Of a stretch of DNA of 64,000 bases, positions 50,655 to 64,000 are shown piece by piece. The translations under genes and the position numbers were made by a program. The notes below the pieces were generated by a model. It was not told the origin of the DNA. It saw only the letters and a list, made by a program, of their open reading frames with translations, and made no database searches. Position 1 is the stretch's first letter, and each line of letters begins with the position of its first letter. Location of the stretch: the NCBI GenBank assembly GCA_022510845.1, contig JAFLSR010000008.1, forward strand, positions 1 to 64,000, written 5' to 3'. The stretch is from Treponema sp. GTDB lineage: Bacteria > Spirochaetota > Spirochaetia > Treponematales > Treponemataceae.

Positions 50655-51086
50655 ATGGCAAAGAAAGAAGTGACCGCTGTCATCAAACTGCAATGCCCTG
50701 CGGGCGCGGCGACACCGGCTCCTCCGATTGGTCCTGCTCTTGGACCGCATGGCGTGAGCGCTCCAAAATTTGTGCAGGAATTCAACGACCGTACAAAAAG
50801 TATGGAAAAAGGGCTCATCATCCCTGTCGTGATTACGGTCTACAAAGACAAATCCTACACATTCATCCTCAAAACTCCCCCGGCGGCAGTTTTGATTAAA
50901 AAAGCGCTCAAATTGGAAAAAGGTTCTGCGAATCCGCTTCGCGACAAGGTGGGCAAACTCACTGCGGCGCAACTTGAAGAAATCGCAAAAACAAAAATGC
51001 CTGACGTTAGCGCGAACGACCTCGAAGCCGCGAAAAGAATCGTGGCTGGAACGGCGCGGAGCATGGGCGTTGAGGTGGAGGCCTAA
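50655..51086 (+). CDS. rplK: 50S ribosomal protein L11
   Basis: 143 aa. N-terminal domain [44 protein letters not shown] and C-terminal rRNA-binding domain [41 protein letters not shown]. Part of the GTPase-associated centre. RBS TTAGGAG. Its stop codon touches the rplA ATG. Confidence 0.98.
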   Translation: MAKKEVTAVIKLQCPAGAATPAPPIGPALGPHGVSAPKFVQEFNDRTKSMEKGLIIPVVITVYKDKSYTFILKTPPAAVLIKKALKLEKGSANPLRDKVGKLTAAQLEEIAKTKMPDVSANDLEAAKRIVAGTARSMGVEVEA

Positions 51087-51767
51087 ATGAAACACGGAAA
51101 AAAATACCGCGCGTCGGCGGCCAAATATGATTTGACAAAAAAATACGATGTTCCCACGGCCTGCAAGATGGTTCAGGACATGAAGTATACGAATTTTGAT
51201 GAAACTGTGGAAGCGCACGTTTTGCTCAAATTGCCCAAAAACGCTACGGTCCGCGACACTTTGGTTTTCCCCAATCAGTTCCGCGGCGAAAAGAAGGTTT
51301 TGGTTTTTTGCAAAGAAGAGCGCGTTCAGGAAGCGTTGGATGCGGGCGCGGCTTTCGCGGGTGCTGCCGAATACATCGACAAAGTTAAGGGCGGCTGGCT
51401 TGATTTCGACATTGCCGTTGCCACTCCTGACATGATGAAAGATGTCGGACGTTTGGGTATGGTTTTGGGACGAAAGGGCTTGATGCCGAACCCGAAAACC
51501 GGCACGGTTACGAACGACATCGCGGCGGCAATCGGCGAACTTAAAAAGGGTCGCACGGAATACCGCGCTGACAAGACTGGCATCGTTCACATTGCGGTGG
51601 GAAAGGTTTCGATGGATGCCGAAAAATTGACGCAGAACATCGACGCTTTGATTGCCGAAATTGAGCGCAAAAAGCCTTCCGATGCTTCGGCGGACTATAT
51701 CAAGACAATTTCGGTGAGTTCTTCGATGGGACCTGGAGTTTGGGTCAAATACAAGGACGAGGAGTAG
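51087..51767 (+). CDS. rplA: 50S ribosomal protein L1
   Basis: 226 aa. Signature GLMPNPKTGTVTNDIAAAIGELKKGRTEYRADKTGIVHIAVGKVSMD is intact. It binds 23S rRNA at the L1 stalk and usually represses its own operon. Directly abuts rplK (no gap), with GGTGGAGGC inside the rplK end as RBS. rplJ follows after 3 nt. Confidence 0.98.
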   Translation: MKHGKKYRASAAKYDLTKKYDVPTACKMVQDMKYTNFDETVEAHVLLKLPKNATVRDTLVFPNQFRGEKKVLVFCKEERVQEALDAGAAFAGAAEYIDKVKGGWLDFDIAVATPDMMKDVGRLGMVLGRKGLMPNPKTGTVTNDIAAAIGELKKGRTEYRADKTGIVHIAVGKVSMDAEKLTQNIDALIAEIERKKPSDASADYIKTISVSSSMGPGVWVKYKDEE

Positions 51768-51770
51768 AAT

Positions 51771-52439
51771 ATGGCAATGCTTGCAAAAAAAATCCAGCCG
51801 GCAAAAACCGCCGCTATTGAGGCCGCCAAAAAAACTCTCGGCGAATACAACGACTTTATCTTTACCGAATATCGCGGCATGACTGTCGAGCAAATCACTA
51901 GATTGCGCGACAAACTTCGCGAAAAAGACAGCGCAGTGAAGGTTTTCAAAAACAACTTCGCGCGCATCGCTTTTGAGGGAATGGATGTCACGAATGTGTC
52001 CGAATACCTCAAAGGACCTACAGCCATCGCTATGGCAAAGCAGGATTCCAACGAAACGGCAAAGATTTTGTATGATTTTGCTCAGGAAGTGCCCGCGCTC
52101 AAAATCAAGGGCGCGTTGGTGAACAAGGAGATTTACGACGCGGCTAAAACCGAAGCGTATTCGAAAGTTCCTGGCAAAAAGCAGCTTATCGCGATGCTTA
52201 TGTCTGCAATCAATGGACCGGCGCAGAAACTCGCCGCCACGTTGCAGGCCTATGTTGAAAAGCTGGAAAAAGAAGGCGGCGCGCCCGCTCCGAAGCAGGA
52301 CGCTGCTCCTGCCGCGGCTGAAACTCCAAAAGAAGAAGCCGCTCCTGCCGCTGCAACCGCTCCTGCGGAAGCCCCAAAGGAAGAGGCTGCTCCTGCTGCC
52401 GCGGATGCTCCGGCTGCTGAGGCCGCGCCTCAGGCTTGA
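51771..52439 (+). CDS. rplJ: 50S ribosomal protein L10 with a long Ala/Pro/Glu C-terminal tail
   Basis: 222 aa versus ~165 in E. coli. The core (AKKIQPAKTAAIEAAKKTLGEYNDFIFTEYRGMTVEQITRLRDKLRE…VPGKKQLIAMLMSAINGPAQKLAATLQAYVEKL) is normal. The last ~50 residues repeat AAPAAA / KEEAAPAA units, low complexity and probably disordered, beyond the L7/L12-binding helix. With only 3 nt after rplA, the usual L10 leader target cannot lie between rplA and rplJ. Confidence 0.96.
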   Translation: MAMLAKKIQPAKTAAIEAAKKTLGEYNDFIFTEYRGMTVEQITRLRDKLREKDSAVKVFKNNFARIAFEGMDVTNVSEYLKGPTAIAMAKQDSNETAKILYDFAQEVPALKIKGALVNKEIYDAAKTEAYSKVPGKKQLIAMLMSAINGPAQKLAATLQAYVEKLEKEGGAPAPKQDAAPAAAETPKEEAAPAAATAPAEAPKEEAAPAAADAPAAEAAPQA

Positions 52440-52610
52440 ATCTAAAATTTGAGTTTTGTCCGCGATTTGCGCGGCGAAATTCTGGGGCGGCGAAATTCGT
52501 TGCCCCAAACGCGGTCAGGCTTCGTTCGCTGCTGACTGTCCGCGTCAAATATCGGGACTTGTGCCCCGCGTCGCTTGTGCGACATGAAATCAATTTTTAT
52601 GGAGAAGACA
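52440..52610 (+). other. Hairpin-rich spacer between rplJ and rplL
   Basis: 171 nt with three stems: TGGGGC / GCCCCA (52483–52507), CGCGGTCAG … CTGAC…CCGCG (52510–52544) and GTCGC-TTGT-GCGAC (52570–52583). A possible site for processing or independent control of rplL, whose product is needed in multiple copies per ribosome. The function is inferred only. Confidence 0.45.
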
Positions 52611-52994
52611 ATGGCAGCATTAACAAATGATCAGATTTTGGACGCGATTGCGTCGATGACAGTTCTGGAAGCCTCAGAATTGGTAAAGGCGATGGAAGAG
52701 AAATTCGGTGTGACAGCCGCAGTCGCTGTCGCCGCCGCTCCTGGAGCCGCTGCTGCTGGTGGAGCCGCCGCAGAAGAGCAGACTGAATTTGCAGTTTCTT
52801 TGGACAGTTTTGACGCTGCCAAGAAAATTGGCGTTATCAAAGCGGTCAAGGCACTCACAAACCTCGGTTTGGGCGAAGCGAAGGCTTTGGTGGAAGGCGC
52901 GCCGAAAGTCCTCAAAGAGGGCTTGAGCAAGGCCGATGCCGACAAGTGGATTGCCGACATCGAAGCCGCCGGTGGAAAGGCTTCCAAGAAATAA
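52611..52994 (+). CDS. rplL: 50S ribosomal protein L7/L12
   Basis: 127 aa. N-terminal dimerisation domain [34 protein letters not shown], Ala-rich hinge, C-terminal domain [69 protein letters not shown], which recruits GTPase factors. ATG 52611 follows GGAGAAG; longer in-frame starts (52575 and 52599) are unlikely. Confidence 0.97.
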   Translation: MAALTNDQILDAIASMTVLEASELVKAMEEKFGVTAAVAVAAAPGAAAAGGAAAEEQTEFAVSLDSFDAAKKIGVIKAVKALTNLGLGEAKALVEGAPKVLKEGLSKADADKWIADIEAAGGKASKK

Positions 52995-53353
52995 TTCGCT
53001 TTTACTTTGTTTTAAATCATACCCCAATGCTTGCGTTGGGGTATGTTGCATTGAATTCGCATTTGGTGGCGTGATGTACGCGCCGCTTGCGAATTCCTGC
53101 GAAAATCGTATCGAGTTTTTCGATTTGCGAAAACTCACAGTTTTGAATTGAATTTAAATTAAAAATGAAACTGTTCCAAAATTGCGGATAGGAATGCGCA
53201 AGCAAATTTGGCTGAAAATCAACTGCAAAAAATGAGCGTATTTGTCCAAAATGGAACAGGACAAGCGGAATCCGCGGCGGAATCTTTCGTGCTGTGAGGA
53301 GTTTCCTCATGTAGCGGAGATTTTGATCGCGCCACGCTTTTTCAGGGGAAAAA
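52995..53353 (+). other. Gap between rplL and rpoB
   Basis: 359 nt with no gene. Holds a CATACCCC-type palindrome (53018–53045), an imperfect GAGTTTT…AAAACTC hairpin (53113–53136) and TGAGGA-GTT-TCCTCA (53295–53309) before rpoB. No convincing promoter was found; rpoB probably depends on read-through. Confidence 0.55.
53018..53045. repeat. CATACCCC…GGGGTATG palindrome, copy 5 (CTTGCGTT subtype)
   Basis: Perfect 10-bp arms (53018–53027, 53036–53045) with TGCTTGCG centre. Located inside the ribosomal/RNA-polymerase cluster, 24 nt after the rplL stop. Confidence 0.8.
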
Positions 53354-56899
<3,546 letters not shown>

Positions 56900-57110
56900 T
56901 AAAAATACATCCGTGTATTTTTATCATTTGCAGATTTGTCGTGCGCGTTCAAATCTGCGATTTCGGGCATATTTGCTTGAAATCGCAAATTGCTGGATTT
57001 TAACTTGCAGTTTCTGCGAAACTGCTTTTTACGTGCCCGCAACGCAACAAGTTGCTGAGGCGGGCAAATTCAATTTTTTTGAAAGTTGAATTGACAAGGA
57101 GGAAATATCA
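56900..57110 (+). other. Hairpin-containing spacer between rpoB and rpoC
   Basis: 211 nt. Contains GCAGTTT-CTGCG-AAACTGC (57007–57025) followed by TTTTT, which looks like a weak terminator, and GCCCGC … GCGGGC (57035–57065) around a GCAACAAGTTGC core. It ends in AAGGAGG for rpoC. Confidence 0.55.
57007..57065. repeat. Palindrome cluster with GCAACAAGTTGC core in the rpoB–rpoC gap
   Basis: The GCAACAAGTTGC 12-mer at 57044–57055 is the same as at 2076; a neighbouring AAACTGC hairpin replaces the CGAGTTT one. It is striking to find it inside rpoBC. Confidence 0.6.
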
Positions 57111-60100
57111 ATGCGTGATATTCAAGATTTTGACAGCATAAAAATAAAACTCGCGTCGCCCGATGCCGTTCGCGCTTGGTCTTATGGCGAAGTGAAAAAA
57201 CCGGAAACGATAAATTATCGCACGTTGCGTCCGGAACGCGAAGGACTTTTTTGCGAACGCATTTTCGGAACGACAAAAGAATGGGAATGCTATTGCGGCA
57301 AATTCAAATCGATTCGATACAAAGGCATAATCTGCGATCGTTGTGGCGTGGAAGTTACTCATTTCAAAGTGCGCCGCGAACGCACAGGTCACATAGAATT
57401 GGCCGCGCCCGTGAGTCACATTTGGTACTATCGAAGCGTTCCCAGCCGAATGGGACTTTTGCTTGATTTGCAAGTGGCCGCATTGCGAAGTGTTTTATAT
57501 TATGAAAAATACATCGTCATCGATGCGGGCGACACGGATCTTAGAAAAATGCAGCTTCTCGATGAGGACGATTATCGTGAGGCGCAGGAACGATACGGCG
57601 GTTCATTTACAGCAGGCATGGGTGCGGAAGCGATAAAAGCGCTTTTGGACGGCTTGGATTTGGATGAGTTGGCTTCGGAACTTCGCGCGAAGATGATTGA
57701 AAAAGGTTCAAAAAGCGACAAGCGTCTTTTGAAGCGAATCGAAATCGTGGAAAATTTCCGCTCGTCTGGAAACAAAGCGTCTTGGATGATTTTGGAAGTG
57801 ATTCCTGTGATGCCGCCGGAATTGCGCCCGATGGTTCAGTTGGACGGAGGTCGCTTTGCAACATCTGATTTGAACGATTTGTATCGCCGTGTCATCAACC
57901 GCAACAATCGCCTCAAAAGGCTTTTGCAACTTTCTGCGCCGGACATCATTATTCGCAACGAAAAGCGAATGTTGCAGGAGGCAGTGGATTCTCTGTTCGA
58001 CAATTCAAAGCGCAAACGAATTGTGAAAGGCGCGTCGAACCGTCCGCTCAAATCCATCAGCGATATGATACGAGGAAAGCAGGGACGTTTCCGCCAAAAT
58101 CTTCTCGGAAAGCGCGTCGATTATTCTGGACGTTCGGTCATTGTCGTTGGTCCTGAACTCAAACTTTGGCAGTGCGGACTTCCCACAAAAATGGCGCTTG
58201 AATTGTTCAAGCCGTTCATTATGAAACGCTTGATGGATAAGGAAGTCGTCTTCAATTTGAAAAAGGCGAAACTTCTTGTGGAACAGGAAGCCCCCGAAGT
58301 TTTCAGCGTTTTGGATGAAGTCGTGAGCGAGCATCCTGTAATGCTCAACCGCGCGCCCACTTTGCACCGTTTGGGAATCCAGGCGTTCGAACCGGTTTTG
58401 GTTGAAGGAAAGGCAATCAAATTGCATCCGCTCGCTTGCAAGGCGTTCAACGCGGACTTTGACGGCGACCAAATGGCAATTCACGTTCCGCTCACGCAGG
58501 CGGCGCAAATGGAATGTTGGACGCTGATGCTGTCTGCGCGAAATTTGCTCGACCCGGCGAACGGAAACACAATCGTCTATCCTTCCCAGGACATGGTTTT
58601 GGGAATCTACTATATGACTTCCGTAAAGCCAAACGCGCGCGGAACCGGAAAGCGATTTTCTTCCGCCGATGAAGTTCGAATGGCCGCCGAATGCGGCAAC
58701 ATCGAATGGCAGGCGAGCATCAAAGTTCCCGCACCGAAAGACGCGCTTGTCGTGGATTCTTCGAAAGACCCGGAATTCAAAAAAGGCGATTTGATTGAAA
58801 CGACTGCGGGAACGCTTGCGTTCAATGATGCGATGCCCGATGGCGTAAACTATGTGAACAGGCAATACGGCGACAAAGAATTGCGCGCGATGATTGAAAA
58901 AGTCTATCACGAAAAAGGCCCGTGGCTCACGATAAAAATGCTCGACGCAATCAAAGCTGTTGGCTACCAGAACGCGACGTTCTATGGCGCGACTCTTTCT
59001 ATGGACGACATTTTGATTCCGCCCGAAAAGAAGGAAATGGTTGAAAATGCCAACAAGCAGGTAGAGGATGTCGTTCGCCAGTATGCGGAGGGTCAGCTTT
59101 CGGAAGATGAACGCTATCAGCGCGTTACGGATATTTGGCAGACCACCAACAATGAACTTTCCAAATTGATGATGGAAAATTTGGCAAAAGACAAGGACGG
59201 TTTCAACACAATTTACATGATGGCAAAATCCGGCGCGCGCGGTTCTCCGAAGCAGATTTCGCAGTTGGCAGCAATGCGTGGTTTGATGGCAAAGCCGAAC
59301 GGTGACATCATCGAACTTCCGGTTCGCTCGAATTTCTATGAAGGACTTTCTGTTATCGAATTCTTCATTTCAACGAATGGCGCGCGCAAAGGTCTTTCCG
59401 ACACCGCGCTAAAAACCGCCGACGCGGGTTACATGACGCGCCGCCTTGTCGATGTCGCGCAAGATGTCGTAATTAACGAAGAAGATTGCGGCACAATCAA
59501 CGGAATCGATTACACCGCCATCAAAGACGGCGATGAAATCATCGAGCGACTTTCCAATCGAATCGTGGGACACTTTACGATTGAGCGCGTAGTCCATCCG
59601 ATTACGGGCGAAATTCTCTGCGATGTGAATCAATACATCGATGAAGAACTCGCCAAAAAAATCGAAGAAGCCGGCGTTGAAAAAGTGAAACTTCGAACAG
59701 TTCTCACCTGCGAATCCAAACACGGCGTTTGCGTAAAATGCTACGGAAAGAATTTGGCTCGAAACAAAATCGTCGAAATCGGCGAAGCGGTGGGAATTGT
59801 CGCCGCGCAGTCAATCGGTCAGCCTGGAACTCAGCTCACGTTGCGTACTTTCCACTCGGGCGGTGCCGCTTCGAAGGTTACTCAGGACAATGCAATCGTT
59901 CTCAAATTCCCCGCGATTATCGGCAACATCGAAGGAAATTCAGTCAAAAAAGACGGAAACGAATTGTTCACCCGCAAAGGTAAAATGACTGTTACGCGCA
60001 TCATCGACCGCGCCGAAATCGAAAAAGGCGGAAAACTTTTGGTCAAAGACGATGCCCGCGTTCTCAAAGGAACTGAATTGATAAGCGGCAAAGATTCCGC

Positions 60101-61421
60101 CTTCGTCGCAAAAGAAAACGGACGCATTGTCATCAAAGATAAAATGCTTTATCTTTGTGGCGGTGACCAAATCGTTGAAATTGCGAACGGTTCGGCGATG
60201 CAAGTTTCTACCGGACAAATCGTTGATGCCAACGCCATAATCGGAACATTGCTCGATCCTTATTCCGAGCCGATTATCGCGGAACAAACCGGTTATGTTC
60301 ACTTTGAGGACATTCAAATCGGAGTTACGCTGGAAGAAGAAGTTAACCAGCAGACCGGAAACAGGACGCGAAAAATCAGTTCGCTCCATTTGGACACAAA
60401 GCAGCCCAGGGTCTACATCACGGATGAAGCCGGAAATGAATTGGGCAGTTACTTTTTGCCTGCTGGCGCGGAACTTCCGCCCGAAATCGAGGACAAGCAG
60501 TCCATAGAAGAAGGCGACATCATCGCGAAAATGCCCAAAGAAGCCGCAAAGTCAGACGACATCACGGGAGGTTTGCCGCGCGTTTCTGAATTGTTTGAAG
60601 CCCGCAAGCATTCTTCGCCGAGCGTCTTGAGCCAGATTTCTGGCACGGTAAAATTCAAGGACATCAAAAAAGGCAAGCGCGTCATAACTGTGGAAGACAA
60701 ATACGGCAGAGTTTTTGAACATCTTGTTCCTATGTCCAAGCGAATGCTTGTTCGCGATGGCGACAAAATCGAAGCAGGCGAGCCGCTTTGTGATGGACAG
60801 CCAAGTCCCCACGACATCCTCGCAATTTTGGGCGAAAACGCGCTTCAAAATTATCTGATGGACGAAATCCAGCACGTTTATCGTGCGCAGGGCGTAAGCA
60901 TCAACGACAAGCACATCGGAATCATCGTGCGCCAAATGTTGCGCAAAGTGGAAATTGTTGCCGTCGGCGACACTTCCTTCATCTTTGGTCAGCAGGTGAA
61001 CAAGTACCGATTCCATGAAGAAAATGCCCGCGTGATTGCGGACGGTGGACAGCCAGCGATTGGCCGCCCGATGTTCCAGGGAATCACCAAGGCTTCGCTC
61101 AATGTGGATTCGTTCATTTCGGCGGCTTCGTTCCAGGAAACTACGCGCGTTCTTACAAACGCCGCGATTTCTGGTTCTACGGATTCGCTGCACGGAATAA
61201 AAGAAAATGTCGCGATTGGCCACATGATTCCGGCTGGAACAGGCATCAAAAATTATCGCGGCGTAAAAGTTTATGACGACAGCGACATCGATTTGGACGC
61301 GCAGATGGAAGAAATCTTGGAGCAGCGTCGCATCGAAAAAGAACTTGAAGCCAAGGAACAGGAAGAGCGCGAGCGAGAAGCCGCGGCCGCAGCCCTTGAA
61401 ATGGGCGAAGACCAAGACTGA
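57111..61421 (+). CDS. rpoC: RNA polymerase beta' subunit
   Basis: 1436 aa. N-terminal zinc site [23 protein letters not shown], catalytic [15 protein letters not shown] (Asp triad near residue 449), and bridge/trigger elements such as [24 protein letters not shown] and NEEDCGTI…[13 protein letters not shown] (second zinc site). The C-terminal end ([37 protein letters not shown]) is a charged coiled tail. RBS AAGGAGG. Follows rpoB after a palindrome-rich spacer. Confidence 0.98.
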   Translation: MRDIQDFDSIKIKLASPDAVRAWSYGEVKKPETINYRTLRPEREGLFCERIFGTTKEWECYCGKFKSIRYKGIICDRCGVEVTHFKVRRERTGHIELAAPVSHIWYYRSVPSRMGLLLDLQVAALRSVLYYEKYIVIDAGDTDLRKMQLLDEDDYREAQERYGGSFTAGMGAEAIKALLDGLDLDELASELRAKMIEKGSKSDKRLLKRIEIVENFRSSGNKASWMILEVIPVMPPELRPMVQLDGGRFATSDLNDLYRRVINRNNRLKRLLQLSAPDIIIRNEKRMLQEAVDSLFDNSKRKRIVKGASNRPLKSISDMIRGKQGRFRQNLLGKRVDYSGRSVIVVGPELKLWQCGLPTKMALELFKPFIMKRLMDKEVVFNLKKAKLLVEQEAPEVFSVLDEVVSEHPVMLNRAPTLHRLGIQAFEPVLVEGKAIKLHPLACKAFNADFDGDQMAIHVPLTQAAQMECWTLMLSARNLLDPANGNTIVYPSQDMVLGIYYMTSVKPNARGTGKRFSSADEVRMAAECGNIEWQASIKVPAPKDALVVDSSKDPEFKKGDLIETTAGTLAFNDAMPDGVNYVNRQYGDKELRAMIEKVYHEKGPWLTIKMLDAIKAVGYQNATFYGATLSMDDILIPPEKKEMVENANKQVEDVVRQYAEGQLSEDERYQRVTDIWQTTNNELSKLMMENLAKDKDGFNTIYMMAKSGARGSPKQISQLAAMRGLMAKPNGDIIELPVRSNFYEGLSVIEFFISTNGARKGLSDTALKTADAGYMTRRLVDVAQDVVINEEDCGTINGIDYTAIKDGDEIIERLSNRIVGHFTIERVVHPITGEILCDVNQYIDEELAKKIEEAGVEKVKLRTVLTCESKHGVCVKCYGKNLARNKIVEIGEAVGIVAAQSIGQPGTQLTLRTFHSGGAASKVTQDNAIVLKFPAIIGNIEGNSVKKDGNELFTRKGKMTVTRIIDRAEIEKGGKLLVKDDARVLKGTELISGKDSAFVAKENGRIVIKDKMLYLCGGDQIVEIANGSAMQVSTGQIVDANAIIGTLLDPYSEPIIAEQTGYVHFEDIQIGVTLEEEVNQQTGNRTRKISSLHLDTKQPRVYITDEAGNELGSYFLPAGAELPPEIEDKQSIEEGDIIAKMPKEAAKSDDITGGLPRVSELFEARKHSSPSVLSQISGTVKFKDIKKGKRVITVEDKYGRVFEHLVPMSKRMLVRDGDKIEAGEPLCDGQPSPHDILAILGENALQNYLMDEIQHVYRAQGVSINDKHIGIIVRQMLRKVEIVAVGDTSFIFGQQVNKYRFHEENARVIADGGQPAIGRPMFQGITKASLNVDSFISAASFQETTRVLTNAAISGSTDSLHGIKENVAIGHMIPAGTGIKNYRGVKVYDDSDIDLDAQMEEILEQRRIEKELEAKEQEEREREAAAAALEMGEDQD

Positions 61422-61555
61422 TTTTCGCTTTGTAACGCGAGCCAAAGTTATGATAAATTTTTCGCTTTTGCAAGGAATCCCCTTGACTAAAATGCGAAAA
61501 ATTAGTTAAACTACAATGCGTTTTTTGCAAATGCGAAAAATCGCAGTGCAATAAG

Positions 61556-61623
61556 CGAGAATTTCTGCAAAGCGGAAATTCTCGAAGTTAAAGTTGACGC
61601 ACTATTTCTGTGTCAATTTTAAC
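61556..61623. repeat. CGAGAATTTC palindrome copy B plus TTAAAGTTGAC inverted repeat before rpsL
   Basis: 13-nt arms with one mismatch (61556–61568, 61572–61584), directly followed by GTTAAAGTTGAC / GTCAATTTTAAC (61587–61598, 61612–61623). The first is the inverted match of 48153–48173. The 258-nt rpoC–rpsL gap also has TTGACT at 61483 without a good -10. Confidence 0.65.
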
Positions 61624-61679
61624 TGTTATTTTGAATTTCGCCGAGGTGCTGCTCGGTAAAAAATAGGAGTTTTGAAGGA

Positions 61680-62054
61680 ATGCCTACAATAAACCAATTG
61701 ATTAGACAGAGGCGTAAGTCGGCTACAAAAAAGACCAAATCCCCCGCACTTGAGTCTTGCCCGCAAAAGCGTGGCGTTTGTACGCGCGTTATGACTGTTA
61801 CGCCCAAAAAACCGAACTCGGCGTTGCGTAAAGTTGCCCGTGTTCGCTTGAGCAATGGAATCGAAGTTACCGCATATATTCCGGGAATCGGACATAACTT
61901 GCAGGAACACTCGGTTGTTTTGATTCGCGGAGGTCGTGTAAAAGACCTTCCTGGTGTGCGCTATCACATCATCCGCGGAACAAAGGATACTCTCGGCGTG
62001 GAAGGCCGCAAGCGCGGTCGTTCAAAATACGGCGCCAAAAAGCCTAAGGCATAA
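61680..62054 (+). CDS. rpsL: 30S ribosomal protein S12
   Basis: 124 aa decoding-centre protein. [12 protein letters not shown] start, [65 protein letters not shown] core. The two lysines whose mutation confers streptomycin resistance (K in PKKPNS and in GGRVKDLPG) are wild type. RBS AGGAG. Followed by rpsG after 12 nt. Confidence 0.98.
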   Translation: MPTINQLIRQRRKSATKKTKSPALESCPQKRGVCTRVMTVTPKKPNSALRKVARVRLSNGIEVTAYIPGIGHNLQEHSVVLIRGGRVKDLPGVRYHIIRGTKDTLGVEGRKRGRSKYGAKKPKA

Positions 62055-62066
62055 TGGAGGAGTAAA

Positions 62067-62537
62067 ATGGGAAGACACAAGAAATCAGTCAACCGCCCGA
62101 TTGTGCCGGACGCGAAATACAACAGCAAGACGGTTTCAAAATTTGTAACGCGAATGATGCTTGACGGCAAAAAAAGCATTTGCACGACAATCATCTACGA
62201 CGCGATGGATCGTCTGAAGAAAAAGACGGACAAAGACCCGCTCGAAGTGTTCTTGAAGGCGTTGGACAATGTAAAGCCGCAGGTGGAAGTCAAATCCCGC
62301 CGCGTCGGTGGTGCGACATACCAAGTTCCGGTGGAAATCCGCGATTCCCGCAAGGAAGCGTTGGCGATGCGTTGGATTATCGATGCCGCCCGCAAGCGCA
62401 ATGGTCACGGAATGGCCGACACGCTCAGCGCGGAATTGATGGATGCATACAACAATACCGGCACTGCGTACAAGAAAAAGGAAGACACCCACAAGATGGC
62501 GGAGGCGAACAAAGCTTTCGCGCATTATCGCTGGTAG
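62067..62537 (+). CDS. rpsG: 30S ribosomal protein S7
   Basis: 156 aa head-nucleating protein: [75 protein letters not shown], and C-terminal [21 protein letters not shown]. fusA, often next, is absent; a terminator follows instead. Confidence 0.98.
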   Translation: MGRHKKSVNRPIVPDAKYNSKTVSKFVTRMMLDGKKSICTTIIYDAMDRLKKKTDKDPLEVFLKALDNVKPQVEVKSRRVGGATYQVPVEIRDSRKEALAMRWIIDAARKRNGHGMADTLSAELMDAYNNTGTAYKKKEDTHKMAEANKAFAHYRW

Positions 62538-62551
62538 TTTCCAAACAAAAA

Positions 62552-62576
62552 AGCCGCCGAAAGGCGGTTTTTTTGT
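62552..62576 (+). terminator. Rho-independent terminator after rpsG
   Basis: GCCGCC-GAAA-GGCGG stem followed by a run of seven T. Ends the transcript from the rpl/rpo cluster. Confidence 0.92.
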
Positions 62577-62656
62577 GTAAATCGATTCGTGTAAAATTTT
62601 TATTTTAAATATTCTAAAAAAAAGTCAAAGAATTTAAAATTTTTTCAAATTTGCTA

Positions 62657-62685
62657 TTGACCCAATTTTCAAATTACGCTATACT
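62657..62685 (+). promoter_or_regulatory. tuf promoter
   Basis: TTGACC (62657–62662), 17-nt spacer ending in GC, TATACT (62680–62685). Start near 62692, which is just before a 7-bp perfect hairpin CTATCTT-TGC-AAGATAG (62694–62710). Confidence 0.75.
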
Positions 62686-62691
62686 TTCCAA

Positions 62692-63123
62692 ACCTATCTT
62701 TGCAAGATAGACGGTTCTTTGAGGGTCAGGCTGAATTTTCAGGCGGAATCGTAAAGTCATCAAAAATTGCGGGTGTCCTTCGATTTTTGATTTCAGGTTT
62801 CGCGGCTCAAGAATGGAAACGTATCGTTGTCAACGGTGCGACAAAATTGCATCTTGAGTTTCTGTTGTGGCAAATGCCATAGGCTCTTGGTGCCAAACCA
62901 GTTGTCAAGCGGTGCTTTGATGGTGATGGTGGTGCAGGCCAAATCGTTCCGAAATGATGGAGCGTTCAAACCTTTTCCATTCTCACACTCATTCATCGCA
63001 ATAAAAAGATGTGTATGCGAATTCAAGTTTTTTCTTTGAAAAGGCGAGAATTCTGGCTTAAAGTGCAGCACACAAAATATTTTTTAATGTCGGCATTTTG
63101 GACGTGTCGGCAAGGAGAAAAAC
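62692..63123 (+). promoter_or_regulatory. Long tuf leader of unknown function
   Basis: About 430 nt from predicted start to ATG. Small palindromes: 62694–62710, CTGAATTTTCAG (62731–62742), CGTTGTCAACG (62823–62833) and TGGCAAATGCCA (62869–62880). GTTGTCAACGGTGC near 62825 is partly repeated as GTTGTCAAGCGGTGC near 62901. No known riboswitch, tmRNA, SRP or RNase P signature was recognised. Confidence 0.45.
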
Positions 63124-64000
63124 ATGGCAAAGGAGAAGTTCGAAAGAACCAAGCCCCACATGAACGTTGGTACTATTGGTCACGTAGACCATGGTAAGAC
63201 AACTTTGTCAGCGGCTATCACTATGTACTGCGCAAAAAAGTATGGTGATAAAGCTCTCAGGTACGATGAGATTGACAACGCTCCTGAGGAAAAAGAGCGT
63301 GGTATTACAATCAATACTCGCCACCTTGAGTATCAGTCTGAAAAGCGCCACTACGCGCACATCGACTGCCCTGGTCACGCCGACTACATCAAGAACATGA
63401 TTACTGGTGCGGCGCAGATGGACGGCGCAATCCTCGTTATCGCGGCTACAGACGGACCGATGGCTCAGACAAAAGAGCACCTTTTGCTCGCTCGCCAGGT
63501 CGGCGTTCCCAAGATTGTCGTTTTCCTCAACAAAGTTGACCAGCTTGACGGCGACACGGAAATGCTTGAACTCGTTGAAAGCGATGTTCAGGACCTTTTG
63601 CAGAAGTACGGCTACCAGGCGGAAACCCCGATTATCAAGGGCTCTGCATTCAAAGCTTTGAACGAAGACAGCGATCCTGCGAACACACAGTGCATCGAAG
63701 AATTGCTTGTTGCGATGGACAACTGGTTCGAAGATCCGGTTCGCGACGAAGCCAAGCCGTTCTTGATGCCGATTGAAGACATCTTCACGATTTCTGGACG
63801 CGGAACGGTCGTTACTGGTCGTATCGAGCGCGGCGTTGTCAACATGAGCGACAACGTTGAAATCGTTGGAATCCGCCCGACAGTTGCCACTGTTGTTACT
63901 GGAATCGAAATGTTCCAGAAGACTTTGGATCAGGGAATTCCTGGCGACAACGTTGGTATCCTTCTCCGCGGCGTTGACAAAAAAGACGTTGTTCGTGGAC
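63124..64000 (+). CDS. tuf: Elongation factor Tu (partial, runs off the right edge)
   Basis: The first 292 codons are present. Delivers aminoacyl-tRNA to the ribosome. G1 GHVDHGKTT, switch [29 protein letters not shown]4 NKVD, and domain II ([18 protein letters not shown]) are all visible. AAGGAG lies 5 nt before the ATG. In Treponema tuf usually heads the S10 ribosomal operon; whether it does so here lies outside the window. Confidence 0.98.
   Translation, partial: MAKEKFERTKPHMNVGTIGHVDHGKTTLSAAITMYCAKKYGDKALRYDEIDNAPEEKERGITINTRHLEYQSEKRHYAHIDCPGHADYIKNMITGAAQMDGAILVIAATDGPMAQTKEHLLLARQVGVPKIVVFLNKVDQLDGDTEMLELVESDVQDLLQKYGYQAETPIIKGSAFKALNEDSDPANTQCIEELLVAMDNWFEDPVRDEAKPFLMPIEDIFTISGRGTVVTGRIERGVVNMSDNVEIVGIRPTVATVVTGIEMFQKTLDQGIPGDNVGILLRGVDKKDVVRG

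Larger units (their letters stand above)
62538..63123 (+). other. 586-nt gap before tuf: terminator, promoter and a long leader
   Basis: After the terminator and an AT-rich stretch come the tuf promoter (62657–62685) and ~430 nt of transcribed leader. Open frames of 60 aa (+) and 92 aa (-) exist in it, but neither is recognisable or has a clear RBS, so I do not call them genes. Confidence 0.6.

Noticed and set aside
50061..52508. An 815-aa minus-strand open frame across nusG–rplKAJ.
   Set aside because: It spans four conserved plus-strand genes and is low-complexity Arg/Phe-rich, a typical antisense artefact of this genome's codon use.
62700..62882. A 60-codon plus-strand frame in the tuf leader.
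   Set aside because: It begins with TTG in a hairpin, has no RBS and no family resemblance; kept only as part of the leader description.
62793..63071. A 92-codon minus-strand frame in the tuf leader.
   Set aside because: No promoter, RBS or recognisable motif; it would be antisense to a predicted leader.

Overview
The window looks like a chromosomal segment of a Treponema-type spirochaete. The evidence is a cheA–cheW(CheR-like)–cheX–cheY operon, the order tRNA-Thr–rpmG–tRNA-Trp–secE–nusG–rplKAJL–rpoBC–rpsL–rpsG–tuf, an RpoB with Asn at the position equivalent to E. coli 531, and an exogenous-substrate lifestyle (galactanase lipoprotein, orphan sugar-binding protein, PPDK). The endo-galactanase fits a plant-polysaccharide environment such as gut or rumen; this is inference. 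I see no phage, transposase, CRISPR array or rRNA operon. Most of the window is ordinary housekeeping sequence.

Layout. 0–9 kb: tail of an unidentified gene, ettA, a chemoreceptor, an ATP-grasp protein and pyruvate phosphate dikinase with a lysine-rich tail. 9–16.5 kb: mntP, a ychJ-like gene joined to rlmB, an M29-type peptidase, an orphan ABC ATPase, and pyrB–pyrI–pyrC. 16.5–20 kb: an orphan adenine DNA methyltransferase overlapping a protease-less FtsH-like AAA protein, then an AT-rich orphan solute-binding protein. 20–26.3 kb: the methionine importer metN–metI–metQ, a TPR-like secreted protein, a DUF4230-like protein and an unrecognised membrane protein with a possible pseudokinase domain. 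26.4–33 kb: a carboxyltransferase subunit and the chemotaxis operon. 33–43 kb: HxlR regulator with a divergent radical SAM gene, acyl-CoA synthetase, TrmH methyltransferase, D-2-hydroxyacid dehydrogenase, aroA, putP and a UPF0210 protein. 43–49 kb: AraC regulator with a divergent GH53 galactanase, a CBM48 protein, metK and nth. 49–64 kb: the transcription/translation super-cluster, cut off inside tuf.

Three patterns run across the window. First, many monocistronic or first genes have a clear promoter with a 17-nt spacer whose -10 box ends 6–8 nt before the ATG, predicting leaderless mRNAs. Second, intergenic gaps carry at least three families of short palindromes, including inside the rpl/rpo cluster. 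Third, several regulated loci show specific sites: paired 13-bp direct repeats before the galactanase gene, a palindrome at the metQ start site, a structured metK leader, a promoter pair sharing one -10 box at metN, and a leader of about 430 nt before tuf.

All functional calls are from reading sequence alone; no database search was run.
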